Source: Kutzneria sp044547355 | GTDB lineage: Bacteria > Actinomycetota > Actinomycetes > Mycobacteriales > Pseudonocardiaceae | Direction of reading: 5' to 3' | Length of the DNA stretch: 64,000 nucleotides | NCBI RefSeq assembly: GCF_044547355.1 | Contig: NZ_JBIUAG010000023.1 | Span: forward strand, 101,808-165,807 | Part shown: positions 1 to 9,366 of the stretch, piece after piece | Position numbering within the stretch: the first letter of the stretch is position 1 | How the letters are laid out: each line of letters begins with the position of its first letter | The notes under the pieces: model-generated | What the model saw: the letters and a program-made list of their open reading frames with translations, nothing else | What the model was told of the DNA's origin: nothing | The model's database searches: none | Position numbers and translations under genes: made by a program

Positions 1-1
1 C

Positions 2-406
2 CGCGACGACACCGCGGTCCTGGTCACGCTGACCGCCCGCGAGCTGGCGCCGAAGGCGCACATCGTGGCCTCGGTGCGGGAGGCGGAGAACGAGCACCTG
101 CTCCGCCAGTCCGGCGCCGACCAGGCGGTGGTGTCCAGCGAGACCGCCGGCCGGCTGCTCGGCATGGCCACCAGCACGCCGAGTGTGGTCGCCATGGTCG
201 AGGACCTGCTCACCCCCGACGTCGGCCTGGCCATCGCCGAACGGGACGTGGAGGACGGCGAGGTCGGCGGCTCGCCGCGGCACCTGTCCGACATCGTGCT
301 CGGCGTGGTGCGCAACGGCGTGCTCTACCGCGTCGACGCTCCCGAGGCCGACGCGATCGAGACCGGGGACCGCCTGCTCTACGTCAAGAAGGTCACGCCC
401 GCCTGA
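2..406 (+). CDS. Potassium channel / TrkA-type protein, C-terminal part (5' end outside window)
   Basis: The frame is open from base 2 and no start is visible, so only the last ~134 residues are present. The text resembles the end of the Rossmann TrkA-N (RCK) domain followed by a TrkA-C-like domain: a segment around ENEHLLRQSGADQAVVSS is typical of the NAD-binding regulatory domain of actinobacterial two-TM K+ channels, and the tail (LGVVRNGVLYRV ... GDRLLYVKK) looks like an RCK C-terminal beta unit. Known members gate K+ flux in response to nucleotide or Ca2+ binding. The upstream membrane pore, if there is one, lies outside the window, so a stand-alone TrkA subunit is possible. Confidence 0.75.
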   Translation, partial: RDDTAVLVTLTARELAPKAHIVASVREAENEHLLRQSGADQAVVSSETAGRLLGMATSTPSVVAMVEDLLTPDVGLAIAERDVEDGEVGGSPRHLSDIVLGVVRNGVLYRVDAPEADAIETGDRLLYVKKVTPA

Positions 407-512
407 CAACAGCGGATCGGGCCGCCCGTCGTTTTCCCGCCCTTCGTTGGTTATGCCCGTGACCGGCCGGCGCTACCTTCCGTGTCGGCCCCTTCACCCT
501 GCGGGAGGACAC

Positions 513-1916
513 ATGGCACGGCGCTTGCCCCTGCCCATCAGCGGCGTCGCGGCGGTATTCGCCGCGGCGGCCGTCTTGCTCTTGCCCCAGGCCGCCGCCA
601 CCAGCACGGTCGCCGCCACCGAGAGCACGCAGCCCGCCCAGCCGACCTTCGTGTACCGGGTCACCGGCGCGACGGCCAGCGCGGAGAAGCTGTTCGCCTA
701 CGGCTTCGACGTGCTGGAGGAGCGGGACGGCAACGACCTGTTCGTGCTCGGCTCCGCGGCCGAGGGCGACCGGCTGCGCGCGGCCGGCTTCGCCGCCAGC
801 ACCGAGACCGCGATGAGCCCGCCCAGCTGGGCGCCGCCCAAGCCGCGCAGCGCCAACAACCCGACCGCGGCCGACGCCGGCGAGACGTACTACGGCGGCT
901 ACCACACGGTCAACGCCCAGTACGCCCACATGGACCAGGTCGCCCAGCAGCACCCGGACCTGGCCACCACCTTCACCTACGGCCAGTCCTGGCTGAAGTC
1001 CAAGGGCCAGGCCGGCTACGACCTCAAGGGCATCTGCATCACCAAGAAGCAGGCCGGCGACTGCGCCCTCAACCCGAACTCGGCCAAGCCGCGGTTCTTC
1101 CTGATGGCCCAGATCCACGCCCGCGAGATCACCACCGGCGACGTCGCCTACCGCTGGATCGACTACCTGGTGAGCAACTACGGCGCCAACAGCACGATCA
1201 CCGCGCTGCTCGACTCCACCGAGATGTGGGTGGTGCCGATCGCCAACCCCGACGGCGTGGACATCGTGCAGCAGGGCGGCAACTCGCCCAACCTGCAACG
1301 CAAGAACGCCGACAACGCCAACGGCGGCAACTGCGGCTTCGGCGGCCAGACCGGCGTCGACCTCAACCGCAACTACAACACCCACTTCGGCGGCGCGAGC
1401 ACGTCCACCGATCCGTGCAGCGAGGTCTACAAGGGCCCGGCGGCCGACTCCGAGATCGAGAACACCTCGATGGAGAAGCTGTTCCGCAACCTGTGGCCGG
1501 CCCGCCGCACCGGCACCGGCGTCACCGACCCGGCGCCCGCCGACACCGCCGGCATCATGATGACGATGCACAGCGACGGCAGCGTCGTCATCTTCCCGTG
1601 GGACTACAGCTCGTCCGTGCACACCGGCAACGACGCCTCGCTGCGCGCCATCGGCAAGCAGCTCGGCGCGATCACCGGCTACCCGTACGGCCAGGCCGGC
1701 CAGGTGCTCTACAACGCCTCCGGCAGCACCGACGACTGGTCCTACGACAAGCTCGGCGTGGCCAGCTTCACCATCGAGGTGGGCGACAACGCCGGCAAGG
1801 GCTGCAGCGGCTTCCTGCCCAAGTACTCGTGCCAGTCCAGCTTCTTCTGGCCCAAGATGCAGCCCGCCCTGGTCTACGCCGCCCAGCAGGCCAAGGCCCC
1901 GTACCAGAACCACTGA
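513..1916 (+). CDS. Secreted zinc carboxypeptidase, M14 family
   Basis: 467 residues from ATG 513, chosen because it follows GGGAGGA at 502-508 and opens directly into a signal peptide (MARRLP then a hydrophobic run ending near QAAATSTVAA). An open frame extends further upstream but overlaps the previous gene and is not signal-like. M14 hallmarks: HAREI gives the zinc ligands H202 and E205, NPDG and NRNY form the substrate-binding part, MHSDG supplies the third zinc ligand H353, and TIEVGD supplies the catalytic Glu E422. A propeptide-like segment (about 40-120) precedes the catalytic domain. Predicted extracellular exo-peptidase releasing C-terminal residues. Convergent with the secreted protease downstream, with two strong hairpins between them. 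Confidence 0.93.
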   Translation: MARRLPLPISGVAAVFAAAAVLLLPQAAATSTVAATESTQPAQPTFVYRVTGATASAEKLFAYGFDVLEERDGNDLFVLGSAAEGDRLRAAGFAASTETAMSPPSWAPPKPRSANNPTAADAGETYYGGYHTVNAQYAHMDQVAQQHPDLATTFTYGQSWLKSKGQAGYDLKGICITKKQAGDCALNPNSAKPRFFLMAQIHAREITTGDVAYRWIDYLVSNYGANSTITALLDSTEMWVVPIANPDGVDIVQQGGNSPNLQRKNADNANGGNCGFGGQTGVDLNRNYNTHFGGASTSTDPCSEVYKGPAADSEIENTSMEKLFRNLWPARRTGTGVTDPAPADTAGIMMTMHSDGSVVIFPWDYSSSVHTGNDASLRAIGKQLGAITGYPYGQAGQVLYNASGSTDDWSYDKLGVASFTIEVGDNAGKGCSGFLPKYSCQSSFFWPKMQPALVYAAQQAKAPYQNH

Positions 1917-1928
1917 CCCGGCGACGAG

Positions 1929-1965
1929 AAAGGGGCTCCAGGCCGACCAGGCCTGGAGCCCCTTT
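1929..1965. terminator. Terminator hairpin after M14 gene
   Basis: Perfect 16-bp inverted repeat (1929-1944 / 1950-1965) with a 5-nt loop, starting 13 nt after the carboxypeptidase stop. The arms end in AAA/TTT, so a short T run follows the stem on the + strand. Confidence 0.85.
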
Positions 1966-2037
1966 CCTTGGCTGTCCAAGGCGAATCGCGTCCGCCCCAC
2001 CCCCGCGGGACCGGACCCGGTTGCCGGGTCTGAACGT

Positions 2038-2090
2038 GGCGCGGGTGGTCCCTACCTGAACCCCAGCGGCAGGTAGGGACCACCCGCGCC
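2038..2090. terminator. Terminator hairpin after secreted protease gene
   Basis: Perfect 21-bp inverted repeat (2038-2058 / 2070-2090) with an 11-nt loop, five bases from the stop of the minus-strand protease gene. No T tract. It probably terminates the protease transcript and backs up the neighbouring hairpin. Confidence 0.8.
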
Positions 2091-2095
2091 GGGAC

Positions 2096-5000
2096 TCACC
2101 CCACGGTGTAGCTGTAGGGGAAAGCCTTGAGCGAGTCGCCGGCGCTGGCGAACTGGTTGTAGTCGTCCAGGTAGAGCACGCCGGACACCTTGGCGCCCTT
2201 GGCCGCGGTCGGCGTGATCGTCACGGTGATCGTGCCGCTCTGGCCGGGTTGCAGCACCAGCGGCGTGACCGCCGGCGCGTTGGCCTGCACGGTGCCCAGC
2301 CAGGCGTTGCCGGTGGACGACGTGACGGCCGGGTCGAACACCTGGGTGTGCGCGACCAGCCCGACGTTGCCGGTGTCCTTCTTGCTCGGGTCCTGGAACG
2401 GCCCGATCTGGTTCAGCTGGGCCAGCCAGAGGCCCGGCGTCAGCTGCGGCGAGCTGAGCGAGGCGATGGCCACGTTGCCGGGGCCGGACCGCTTGAGCAC
2501 GTCGGGCAGGCCGGCGTACGTGGACAGCTCCAGGTCGATCGGCTCGGCCGCGGACGCCGCCGCAGTCAGGCCGGTCGTCTCGGTCGGCACGCGGAACTGG
2601 GTGCCGTTGTACTGCGGCAGCGGGATGTCCGAGGCCTGGTTCAGCGGCAGCACCTGGAGGTCGTCGAGCTGGGTGGAGCGGCCGTCCACGAAGTACGACA
2701 GCGCCGCCTTGCCGGTGTTGCGCACCTGGAGCTGGATCGTGGTCGGCTTGCCGGCCGGCAGCACGTGCGGCAGGTTGCCCACGCGAGCGTCGACCACGTT
2801 GTAGCGCAACGAACCCGAGAACTGCTGCGAGGTGGCGGTGCCGGCGACCGGGTTGGCGGCCGCGAGCACGAACGTCCACAGGCCCGGCGCCGGGTCACGC
2901 CGGTAGACCTGCACCGAGCGGCCGTAGCCGGTGGGGTTGTTCTTGGCGTCCACCGACACCACGTTGTTCTGCGCGCTCAGCAGCTGGCCGTCCGGGCTGA
3001 CCAGGTAGCCGTTGACCACCTGGTTCGGGTCGCCGGCCAGGGTGAGATCGATGCCCAGGTCGCGCTGCCCGCGCGGCACGTCGAACCGGTAGACGTTGGT
3101 CTGCGCCGGGCCGCCACCGCGGCCGTTGCCGCCGGTCAGCGAACCGGTGAAGGACCCGCCCCAGCTGGGCAGCTTCGTGCGCAGCACCAGCGGCACCGCC
3201 AGCTGCTTGCCCTTGCTGCCGTTGAGCTGCACGGCCGCGGCCAGGTCGCCGGGGTTGCCCGGATTGGACACGAGCACGTGGAAGGTGCCGCTCTGGCCCG
3301 GCTTCAACGTCAGCGAGGACGGGAACACGGTGCCGACGGTGACGTACTTGCTGGTGGCGAACTCCAGCGGGATCGTGCCCTTGGCGCCGTGGGCCAGCGC
3401 CCGGGTCTGGATTACGGCGGTCCAGGTGCCGGCCTTCGGCGAGTGCACGTCGATGTGGCCGAAGCCGGCGACGCCCTGGCCGAACGAGAAACCGCTGAGC
3501 GTGCCGCTCGGGTCCAGCAGCAGCATGTACACCCGCTGCCCGGAGGCGGTGGCGGTCGGGTAGGCGAAGGTCGCGTCGAGATGGTCGGCGCCGGCCGGCA
3601 CCGCGAACGTCTTGGTGGTGTAGGCCCACTTCGTGCCGTTGCCGTTGGTCCATGTCGGAGCCGTGGCCGAGGTGGCGTCGATGCTCACGCTGCTGTGTTC
3701 GTCCGAGACCTGCTTGGTCAGCGTCCGGTTGTGGGCGGTGACGGTCTGGGTGTCCGCGCCGGTGTTGGTGACCTTCAGGTCCTTGGCCTGCGGCTGGTTC
3801 GGACTGCCCTCCGCCAGGATTTGGGTCTGGTCCACGACCAGGTTGTCCCCCTGCGCGGCCGGCGAGCCGTTGCCGTCCTTGACCGACTCGGCGGCGCGCA
3901 CCGCCTCGTAGGCGTTGAGCAGGCCCGCGCCCTGGCGGTCGGACGGGTCCAGGTTGTCGGTCGCGGTGCTGGTCAGCAGCTGCTTGACCAGCTGCGGGGC
4001 TGGCCGCACGCCGTGGTGGGTGCGTTCGTACGCCTCGATCACCAGCGCCGCCGCACCGGCGATCAGCGGCGCGGACATGCTGGTGCCGCCGAACGCCTCC
4101 AGCGACGAGGCTGCGCCCTTTCCGTTGGTGCAGCCGGTGTAGAGGGTCAGGTTCGGCGTGCACAGCGCCCAGCCCTCGTCACCGGGGGCGATCAGGTCCA
4201 CGACCCGGCCGCGCTCGGTGGTGCCGCCGGAGCTGATCGAGGAGACGTTGTCGTTGGCCCACTTGCCGTTGAAACCGGGCAGGTTCGGCCACAGCTGGCC
4301 GTAGATGCGATACGTGGTGGACGCGCCGGCGGCGATGATCGCCGGGTCGCTGGCCACATTGCCGACGGTGCCGTTGATGCCGGCGTCGCCGGAGCTGGCC
4401 ACGATGGTCACGCCGGCCGCGATGGCCGCGCGGTTGGCCACCGACCACGGGTCGGTGTTGTTGTCCGGGTACGGGTTGCTGCCCAGCGACTCGTTGATGA
4501 CGTCGACCTTGGCCACGTTCACCGCGTAGTCGACGGCCTGCACGATGGCCGAGGTGGTGCCGTAACCGTTGGAGGCGATGGCCTTCAGGCCGACCAGCGT
4601 CGCGTCCGGGGCGACGCCGCGGACGCGGATCGTGCAGCCCTTCGGCAGCTGGGACGCGGCATTGGTGTAGTCGGCGAGATCGTAGGTCTGGCGGCCCTGG
4701 GCGGCGATCGCGCTCGCGTCGCCGAACGCCTCGTTGCCCTCACCGGGCACGGTGACGCCCTCGCCGCTGAAGTCCTGGTAGTCGCTGAACACGCGGCTGC
4801 CGTCGGCCCGCTTGAAGTCCGGGTTGTCGATGTCCACGTTGTCGGCGATGAAGGCGACCTTGACGCCCTTGCCGGTGGCCAGGTTCGCGGCCTGCGGGGT
4901 GCTCGGGTCGTCGTAGGCGACGTGCGTGGTCTGCAACGCCTCCGGCTCCAGCAGCGGCTTGGCCGGGTCGGTCGGGCACGCCCCGGCAGGCGCCGTCGCG

Positions 5001-5398
5001 GCGGGCGCCTGGTCGGTGGCGGCCGGCGTCTCGGCCCGGCGCACCGACAGGTCCGGGTACACCGCCTGCACGCGAGGGTCGCTCGCCAGGTGCTGCTGCT
5101 CGGCCCCGGTCAGCTTGGCCGCGAAGCCGTTGACCACGCTGAACTGCTTGACGTCGGCCGCGCCGGTCTGCTTGGCCTGGTCGACCAGCGGCTGCTGGTC
5201 GGACTGGGTGAGCTGGCGGCGGTGGCTGTTGTCGCCCTTGGTCACCGGGGCGTCGGGGTGCTGGTCCTTGAGGACCACGATCACCGACTCCTTGGCGCCC
5301 GTGCTCAAGTCACCCGGCGCGGCCGACGCCGCGGCCGGCACGACCGGCGCGAGCACCATCGCGCTGGCCGCGAGCGCGGCCAGTGGTCTTAAACGCAT
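2096..5398 (-). CDS. Secreted subtilisin-fold serine protease with sedolisin-like active site
   Basis: 1100 residues with a signal peptide (cleavage near AAASAAP, 22-28), an I9-like inhibitor propeptide (about 35-118), a subtilisin-fold catalytic domain (about 175-505) and a long beta-rich C-terminal region made of immunoglobulin/Fn3-like modules. The serine motif is clear (GGTSMSAP, S440). The usual S8 Asp motif reads FIADNVD, with Ala at the catalytic position, and there is no HGTHVAG. Instead the equivalent helix carries E223-AFG-D227 and the oxyanion motif is SSGD (D338) instead of GN, the pattern of S53 sedolisins. It is probably exported and self-processed. The start at 5398 has only a weak GGAG upstream. 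An annotation as 'S8 peptidase' would hide the altered catalytic residues. Confidence 0.88.
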   Translation of the reverse strand: MRLRPLAALAASAMVLAPVVPAAASAAPGDLSTGAKESVIVVLKDQHPDAPVTKGDNSHRRQLTQSDQQPLVDQAKQTGAADVKQFSVVNGFAAKLTGAEQQHLASDPRVQAVYPDLSVRRAETPAATDQAPAATAPAGACPTDPAKPLLEPEALQTTHVAYDDPSTPQAANLATGKGVKVAFIADNVDIDNPDFKRADGSRVFSDYQDFSGEGVTVPGEGNEAFGDASAIAAQGRQTYDLADYTNAASQLPKGCTIRVRGVAPDATLVGLKAIASNGYGTTSAIVQAVDYAVNVAKVDVINESLGSNPYPDNNTDPWSVANRAAIAAGVTIVASSGDAGINGTVGNVASDPAIIAAGASTTYRIYGQLWPNLPGFNGKWANDNVSSISSGGTTERGRVVDLIAPGDEGWALCTPNLTLYTGCTNGKGAASSLEAFGGTSMSAPLIAGAAALVIEAYERTHHGVRPAPQLVKQLLTSTATDNLDPSDRQGAGLLNAYEAVRAAESVKDGNGSPAAQGDNLVVDQTQILAEGSPNQPQAKDLKVTNTGADTQTVTAHNRTLTKQVSDEHSSVSIDATSATAPTWTNGNGTKWAYTTKTFAVPAGADHLDATFAYPTATASGQRVYMLLLDPSGTLSGFSFGQGVAGFGHIDVHSPKAGTWTAVIQTRALAHGAKGTIPLEFATSKYVTVGTVFPSSLTLKPGQSGTFHVLVSNPGNPGDLAAAVQLNGSKGKQLAVPLVLRTKLPSWGGSFTGSLTGGNGRGGGPAQTNVYRFDVPRGQRDLGIDLTLAGDPNQVVNGYLVSPDGQLLSAQNNVVSVDAKNNPTGYGRSVQVYRRDPAPGLWTFVLAAANPVAGTATSQQFSGSLRYNVVDARVGNLPHVLPAGKPTTIQLQVRNTGKAALSYFVDGRSTQLDDLQVLPLNQASDIPLPQYNGTQFRVPTETTGLTAAASAAEPIDLELSTYAGLPDVLKRSGPGNVAIASLSSPQLTPGLWLAQLNQIGPFQDPSKKDTGNVGLVAHTQVFDPAVTSSTGNAWLGTVQANAPAVTPLVLQPGQSGTITVTITPTAAKGAKVSGVLYLDDYNQFASAGDSLKAFPYSYTVG

Positions 5399-5538
5399 CT
5401 CTGGCTACTCCGAACTTCGGGGGAACACCCACGTGTGCGACCACTCTTTGTCGCGGCCGAAGCGGGGTCAACCAACGAAAGTCGGGAGCTGGCCGGCCTC
5501 AGGTCCGATATTCCACATCGGACAGTGGCCGATTCGGC

Positions 5539-5576
5539 CGAACGGCCGGCGCCCTCGGCGGGGCGCCGGCCGTTCG
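5539..5576. terminator. Terminator hairpin after nudC
   Basis: Perfect 15-bp GC-rich inverted repeat (5539-5553 / 5562-5576), 8-nt loop, 22 nt past the nudC stop on the minus strand. It ends the M16-M16-nudC operon. Confidence 0.75.
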
Positions 5577-5598
5577 ATCCGAATTGTCCGATCAGGAC

Positions 5599-6585
5599 TC
5601 AGGAGTTGGCCCAGGACTCCAGCATGCGGCGGGCGATGGAGGTCACACCGGGCAGGATGAGGCCGGGGCCGGTGCCGCCGTTGGCGAGGGCGGCTCGGAC
5701 CTCGTCGCGGTGGACCCAGCGGGCGTTCTCGATCTCGCCGGCGGCGGGCACCAGGGGGACGGCGGGATCGCCGAGGGCGGTGAAGCCGACCATCAGGGAC
5801 CGCGGGAAGGGCCATGGCTGGCTGCCGAGGTAGCGGACGGCGTCGACGGTGATGCCGACCTCCTCGCAGATCTCCCGCACGACACAGGCTTCCAGGGACT
5901 CGCCGCCCTCGACGAAGCCGGCGAGCACGGAGTAGCGGTCGGGCGGCCAGATCGGCTGGCGGGCCAGCAGGACCTGGTCGCCGCCGTCGTGCACGAGGCA
6001 GATGACGGCGGGATCGGTACGCGGGTACTCCTCACGTCCGCAGCCGGTGCAGTGGGTGGCCCAGCCGGCCCGCTTGGGCTCGACGGGGGAGCCGCACTTG
6101 GCGCAGAAGCCGGCGTTGTCGTGCCAGCTGAGCACGGCGACGGCGGTGGTGAGCAGACCGGCGTCCTCGGCGCTGAGCAGGCCGCCGGCCAGCCGGAGGT
6201 CCTGCCACACCGGCTCGTCGGTGTCGGGCAGCACGGCGTCCCAGCCCATGCCTTCCTGCACCGGCCCGTCGGGCTCGGCCCGCACGGCCCAGTAGCAGAC
6301 GCCGTCCTGCTCGCCGAGCAGCACGGCCCCGGCCGGCGGCACCGGGCCGAGCGCAGCGGTGGAGCGGAAGTCCAACACCGGCCGGTCGCCGGCCCGGCCC
6401 ATGGGGGCCCGCCCACGCCGGTCGACCGGCAGCAGCCGGGCCGACGGCCAGAGCCGGGTCAGCTCGTCGGCGTTGTCCCGCAACAGGTCGTTGCGAGGCA
6501 CGGCGGTGCGGGACAACGCCGGCAGCTCGTCGAGCTGGAACCCGGCGGAGGTGCCCGTGGCCTCGCTCGCGCAAGAGGTCGTCAC
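5599..6585 (-). CDS. nudC: NAD(+) diphosphatase (NADH pyrophosphatase), Nudix family
   Basis: 328 residues from GTG 6585, which overlaps the stop of the upstream peptidase gene as GTGA. A longer frame to 6792 exists but lies wholly inside that gene. Order: N-terminal Nudix-like domain, a four-Cys zinc ribbon (CAKC ... CTGC), then the catalytic Nudix domain with GFVEGGES-x5-REICEEVGI and the family signature SQPWPFPRS just after it, which separates NudC from other Nudix hydrolases. NudC-type enzymes hydrolyse NAD(H) to NMN(H) and AMP and can remove NAD caps from RNA. Last gene of a three-gene coupled operon with two M16 peptidases. Confidence 0.93.
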   Translation of the reverse strand: MTTSCASEATGTSAGFQLDELPALSRTAVPRNDLLRDNADELTRLWPSARLLPVDRRGRAPMGRAGDRPVLDFRSTAALGPVPPAGAVLLGEQDGVCYWAVRAEPDGPVQEGMGWDAVLPDTDEPVWQDLRLAGGLLSAEDAGLLTTAVAVLSWHDNAGFCAKCGSPVEPKRAGWATHCTGCGREEYPRTDPAVICLVHDGGDQVLLARQPIWPPDRYSVLAGFVEGGESLEACVVREICEEVGITVDAVRYLGSQPWPFPRSLMVGFTALGDPAVPLVPAAGEIENARWVHRDEVRAALANGGTGPGLILPGVTSIARRMLESWANS

Positions 6586-7952
6586 GAGAGCACCACGCCG
6601 CCCAGGGCTCGGAACTCCGGCGCGAGCACGTCGGCGTCGCCGACCACGATGCCGGTGAACCGGCTGGGCGCGAAGAACTTGCGCGCGGCCTCGGCCACCT
6701 GCTCGACGGTGACGGCGGCCAGCCGCAGCGGCTGGTCGCGCAGCCAGTCGTAGGACAGGCCGACCGCGCCGAGCGCGGCCAGCGTGGCGCACAGCCCGGC
6801 CTGCGAGGAGGTGGAGGTGAGCAGCGAGCCGATGGCGTACTGCTTGGCGTTGTCCACTTCGGACTCCGACGGCGGCGAGACGACCAGCCGGCCGAGCTCG
6901 TAGCGGGTCTCCCAGAACGCCGCCGGCGTCACGCCGCTGGCGGTGTCGGCCTCCACCAGCACGGTGGCGGTGTCCTTGGTGAACTCGAAGTACGAGTGCG
7001 CGCCGTAGGTGTATCCCTTGTCCTCACGGATGTTCTCCACCAGCCGCGAGGAGAAGTAGCCGCCGAACACCAGGTTGGCCACCTGGAGCGCCGCGTAGCC
7101 GGGGTCGGTGCGGGGCACGGTCTGCGCGGACAGCCGCAGCTGCGACTGCACGGCGCCGGCCCGGTGGATCAGCTGCACGTCGCCGGGCGTCAGCTCCGGC
7201 AGCGTCGGCAGCACCGAGGCGCTCGCGTCGGACTGCCAGCCGGACAGCACGCTGCCCACGGTGGACACGGCGGCGTCCGGGTCGATGTCGCCGACCAGGA
7301 CCAGCAGCGAGCCGCGCGGCACCACGGCCGCCTTGTGCAGGGCCCGCACCTGCTCCGGGGTGACCTCGCCGATCTCGGCCGCTTCCGGCATTTCCTTGGC
7401 GTACGGGTGGTCGCCGTAGCGGTGCTTCTGCAACGCCTCCCGGGCGATGACGCTCGGCTGCGACCGGGCCATGGTGATGCGCTCGACGAGGCGCTCCGAC
7501 TCCCGGGCCACCTCCTCGTTCCGGTACACCGCACCGGTGAGGGCGTCGCCGAGCACGTCCAGCAACACGTCCAGGCCGCTAGCCAGGGCGCTGCCGCCGA
7601 CGCTGAGGCGCTCCGGGTCGACCACGGCCGACATGTCGCCGCCCACGGCGGCGAGGTCGGTGTCGAACTGCGCGCGGTCGCGGCGCTCGGTGCCGGTCAG
7701 CAGCACGTTGGCCAGCACCTCGGCGCGGGCCGCGTGCAGCCGCTCGGCGCCGGCGAACGGGATGCGCAGCCGCAGCTCCACGATCGGCACGGATTCCTTG
7801 CGCACGGCCACGACCCGCAGCCCGTTGGGCAGCACGGTGTCCACAAGGGACGGTTGCGTCGCCGCGGTCTGCTCACCCAGCGGCGGCAGCGGACGCGGCC
7901 CCTGCTCGGTGTGGCCGATCTGCTCGGCCGTGCGGTAGCTGACAGAAGTCAC
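6582..7952 (-). CDS. M16 family peptidase-like subunit, catalytic motif absent
   Basis: 456 residues from GTG 7952, overlapping the upstream gene by GTGA. The M16 fold is recognisable (N-terminal FxNGLRVV-type beta strand, C-terminal ...YTYGAHSYFEF and NAKQYAIGSLL segments), but where the metal site HxxEH should be the text reads GAERLHAARAEVLAN, so the zinc ligands are missing. In mitochondrial MPP and in bacterial paired M16 proteins the inactive partner binds substrate while the other subunit cuts. The immediately preceding gene carries an intact HxxEH, so a heterodimer is the simple inference. No signal peptide is seen; cytoplasmic. Confidence 0.88.
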   Translation of the reverse strand: MTSVSYRTAEQIGHTEQGPRPLPPLGEQTAATQPSLVDTVLPNGLRVVAVRKESVPIVELRLRIPFAGAERLHAARAEVLANVLLTGTERRDRAQFDTDLAAVGGDMSAVVDPERLSVGGSALASGLDVLLDVLGDALTGAVYRNEEVARESERLVERITMARSQPSVIAREALQKHRYGDHPYAKEMPEAAEIGEVTPEQVRALHKAAVVPRGSLLVLVGDIDPDAAVSTVGSVLSGWQSDASASVLPTLPELTPGDVQLIHRAGAVQSQLRLSAQTVPRTDPGYAALQVANLVFGGYFSSRLVENIREDKGYTYGAHSYFEFTKDTATVLVEADTASGVTPAAFWETRYELGRLVVSPPSESEVDNAKQYAIGSLLTSTSSQAGLCATLAALGAVGLSYDWLRDQPLRLAAVTVEQVAEAARKFFAPSRFTGIVVGDADVLAPEFRALGGVVLS

Positions 7953-9232
7953 TGGTTGCCTCCGGCGGCGGGAACGACGAGCACGGCCCGGGAATCCGGC
8001 CGCAGGGCCTTGGCGGCGGCCGCCACCTGGGCGGTGGTGACCGCGCGGATCCGCTCCGGCAGCTCCGAGGCCAGCTCGGCGCGGCCGTGCAGCAGCTCCG
8101 CGGCGCCGAACGAGAGCGTGCGCGAGGTGATGCGGTCGTGGTCGCGGTGCATGGACGCCGCCCAGCGCGCGGCCACCCGGGCCAGCTCGTCCTCCTGCGG
8201 GCCGGTCGCGGCCAGCTTCTCCAGCTCGTCGTCGATCACACCCAGCAGCCGGTCCACGGACACCTCGGGGGTGTGCATGGCGGTCACCGTGAACGTGTCA
8301 GGGTCACGGGCGTCCAGCGGCCCGAACAGGCCCGCGCCCACCGAGATGTCGGTGACCAGGGGCTCGCGGTGCACCATGCGCTGCTGCAACCGCGAGGCGT
8401 CGCCGTCGGACAGCACCGCCGCCAGCACCACGTTGGCCAGGTAGCCGTCGAGGTCGGTGGTCGGGTCGGGCAGGCGGTAGCCGACCGCGAGCGCCGGCAG
8501 CGGGGCGTGCGGGTCCTCGTGCACGGCCCGCAGCTCGCCCTGCGGGTGCGGCTCGGCGAACGACGGGCGCGGCGGCGCGGGTCGGGCCGGCACGTCGCCG
8601 AAGTGCTTGTGCACCAGCTCGGTCGCCCGCTCCACGGTGAAGTCGCCGGCCACCGTGAGCACCGCGTTGACCGGCGCGTAGTAGGTGTCGAAGAACTGGG
8701 CGCAGTCGTCCAGGTTGGCCTGCTCCAGCTCGGCGAAGTCGCCGTACCCGTTGTGCGCGTTGGGATAGGTCGAGTAGAGCACCGGCGGCAGCCAGATCCA
8801 CGGGAACCCGCCGTACGGGGTGTTCAGCACCCGCAGCCGGATCTCCTCCTTGACCACGTCGATCTGGTTGTTCAGGTTCTCCTGGGTGATGCGCGGCGCG
8901 CGCATCCGGTCCGCCTCCAGGAACAGCGCCCGCTCCAGCGCCGCCGAGGGCAGCGTCTCGAAGTAGTCGGTGTAGTCCGGGTGGGTGGAGCCGTTGAAGG
9001 TGCCGCCGGAGGACTGCACGTGCCGGAAGTGCGCCAGTTTCTCCAGGCTCTCGCTGCCCTGGAACATCAGGTGCTCGAACAGGTGCGCGAACCCGGTCCG
9101 GCCCTCGGGCTCGGAGCGGAAGCCCACGTCGTAGTGCACGCTCACGCCGACCACCGGGGCTGTGCGGTCGGGGGCGAGCACCACGCGCAGGCTGTTGGGG
9201 AGAGTGAACCTGTGCAGTTCCGGTGCGGCCAT
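7949..9232 (-). CDS. M16 family zinc peptidase, catalytic subunit
   Basis: 427 residues from ATG 9232; an in-frame start at 9286 adds an unconserved-looking 18-residue leader. No Shine-Dalgarno is evident before 9232, so translation may be leaderless. The inverted zinc motif is intact: H50-LF-E53-H54, with the third ligand expected in the VVKEEIRLR helix. Predicted cytoplasmic processing peptidase acting on short or unfolded peptides. First gene of the operon M16 (active) - M16 (inactive) - nudC, each joined by a 4-nt stop/start overlap, which favours equal production of the two peptidase subunits. Confidence 0.9.
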   Translation of the reverse strand: MAAPELHRFTLPNSLRVVLAPDRTAPVVGVSVHYDVGFRSEPEGRTGFAHLFEHLMFQGSESLEKLAHFRHVQSSGGTFNGSTHPDYTDYFETLPSAALERALFLEADRMRAPRITQENLNNQIDVVKEEIRLRVLNTPYGGFPWIWLPPVLYSTYPNAHNGYGDFAELEQANLDDCAQFFDTYYAPVNAVLTVAGDFTVERATELVHKHFGDVPARPAPPRPSFAEPHPQGELRAVHEDPHAPLPALAVGYRLPDPTTDLDGYLANVVLAAVLSDGDASRLQQRMVHREPLVTDISVGAGLFGPLDARDPDTFTVTAMHTPEVSVDRLLGVIDDELEKLAATGPQEDELARVAARWAASMHRDHDRITSRTLSFGAAELLHGRAELASELPERIRAVTTAQVAAAAKALRPDSRAVLVVPAAGGNQ

Positions 9233-9366
9233 GACACAGAGACTACGACGTGACGGCGTCCGGCTCGGCCGTGCCGTGGTGATCAACCCTTACGCGGTGT
9301 CTGCCCACGGCTGAACTGGTGCGCTCGCTGTGTCCGCGGTCACACTGGACGGCGCAGGGGTCCTCC

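Noticed and set aside
393..2000. Long minus-strand open frame opposite the M14 gene
   Set aside because: Val/Gly/Arg-biased shadow of a well-supported coding sequence with clear motifs; same reason applies to other long antisense frames such as 2249-5392.
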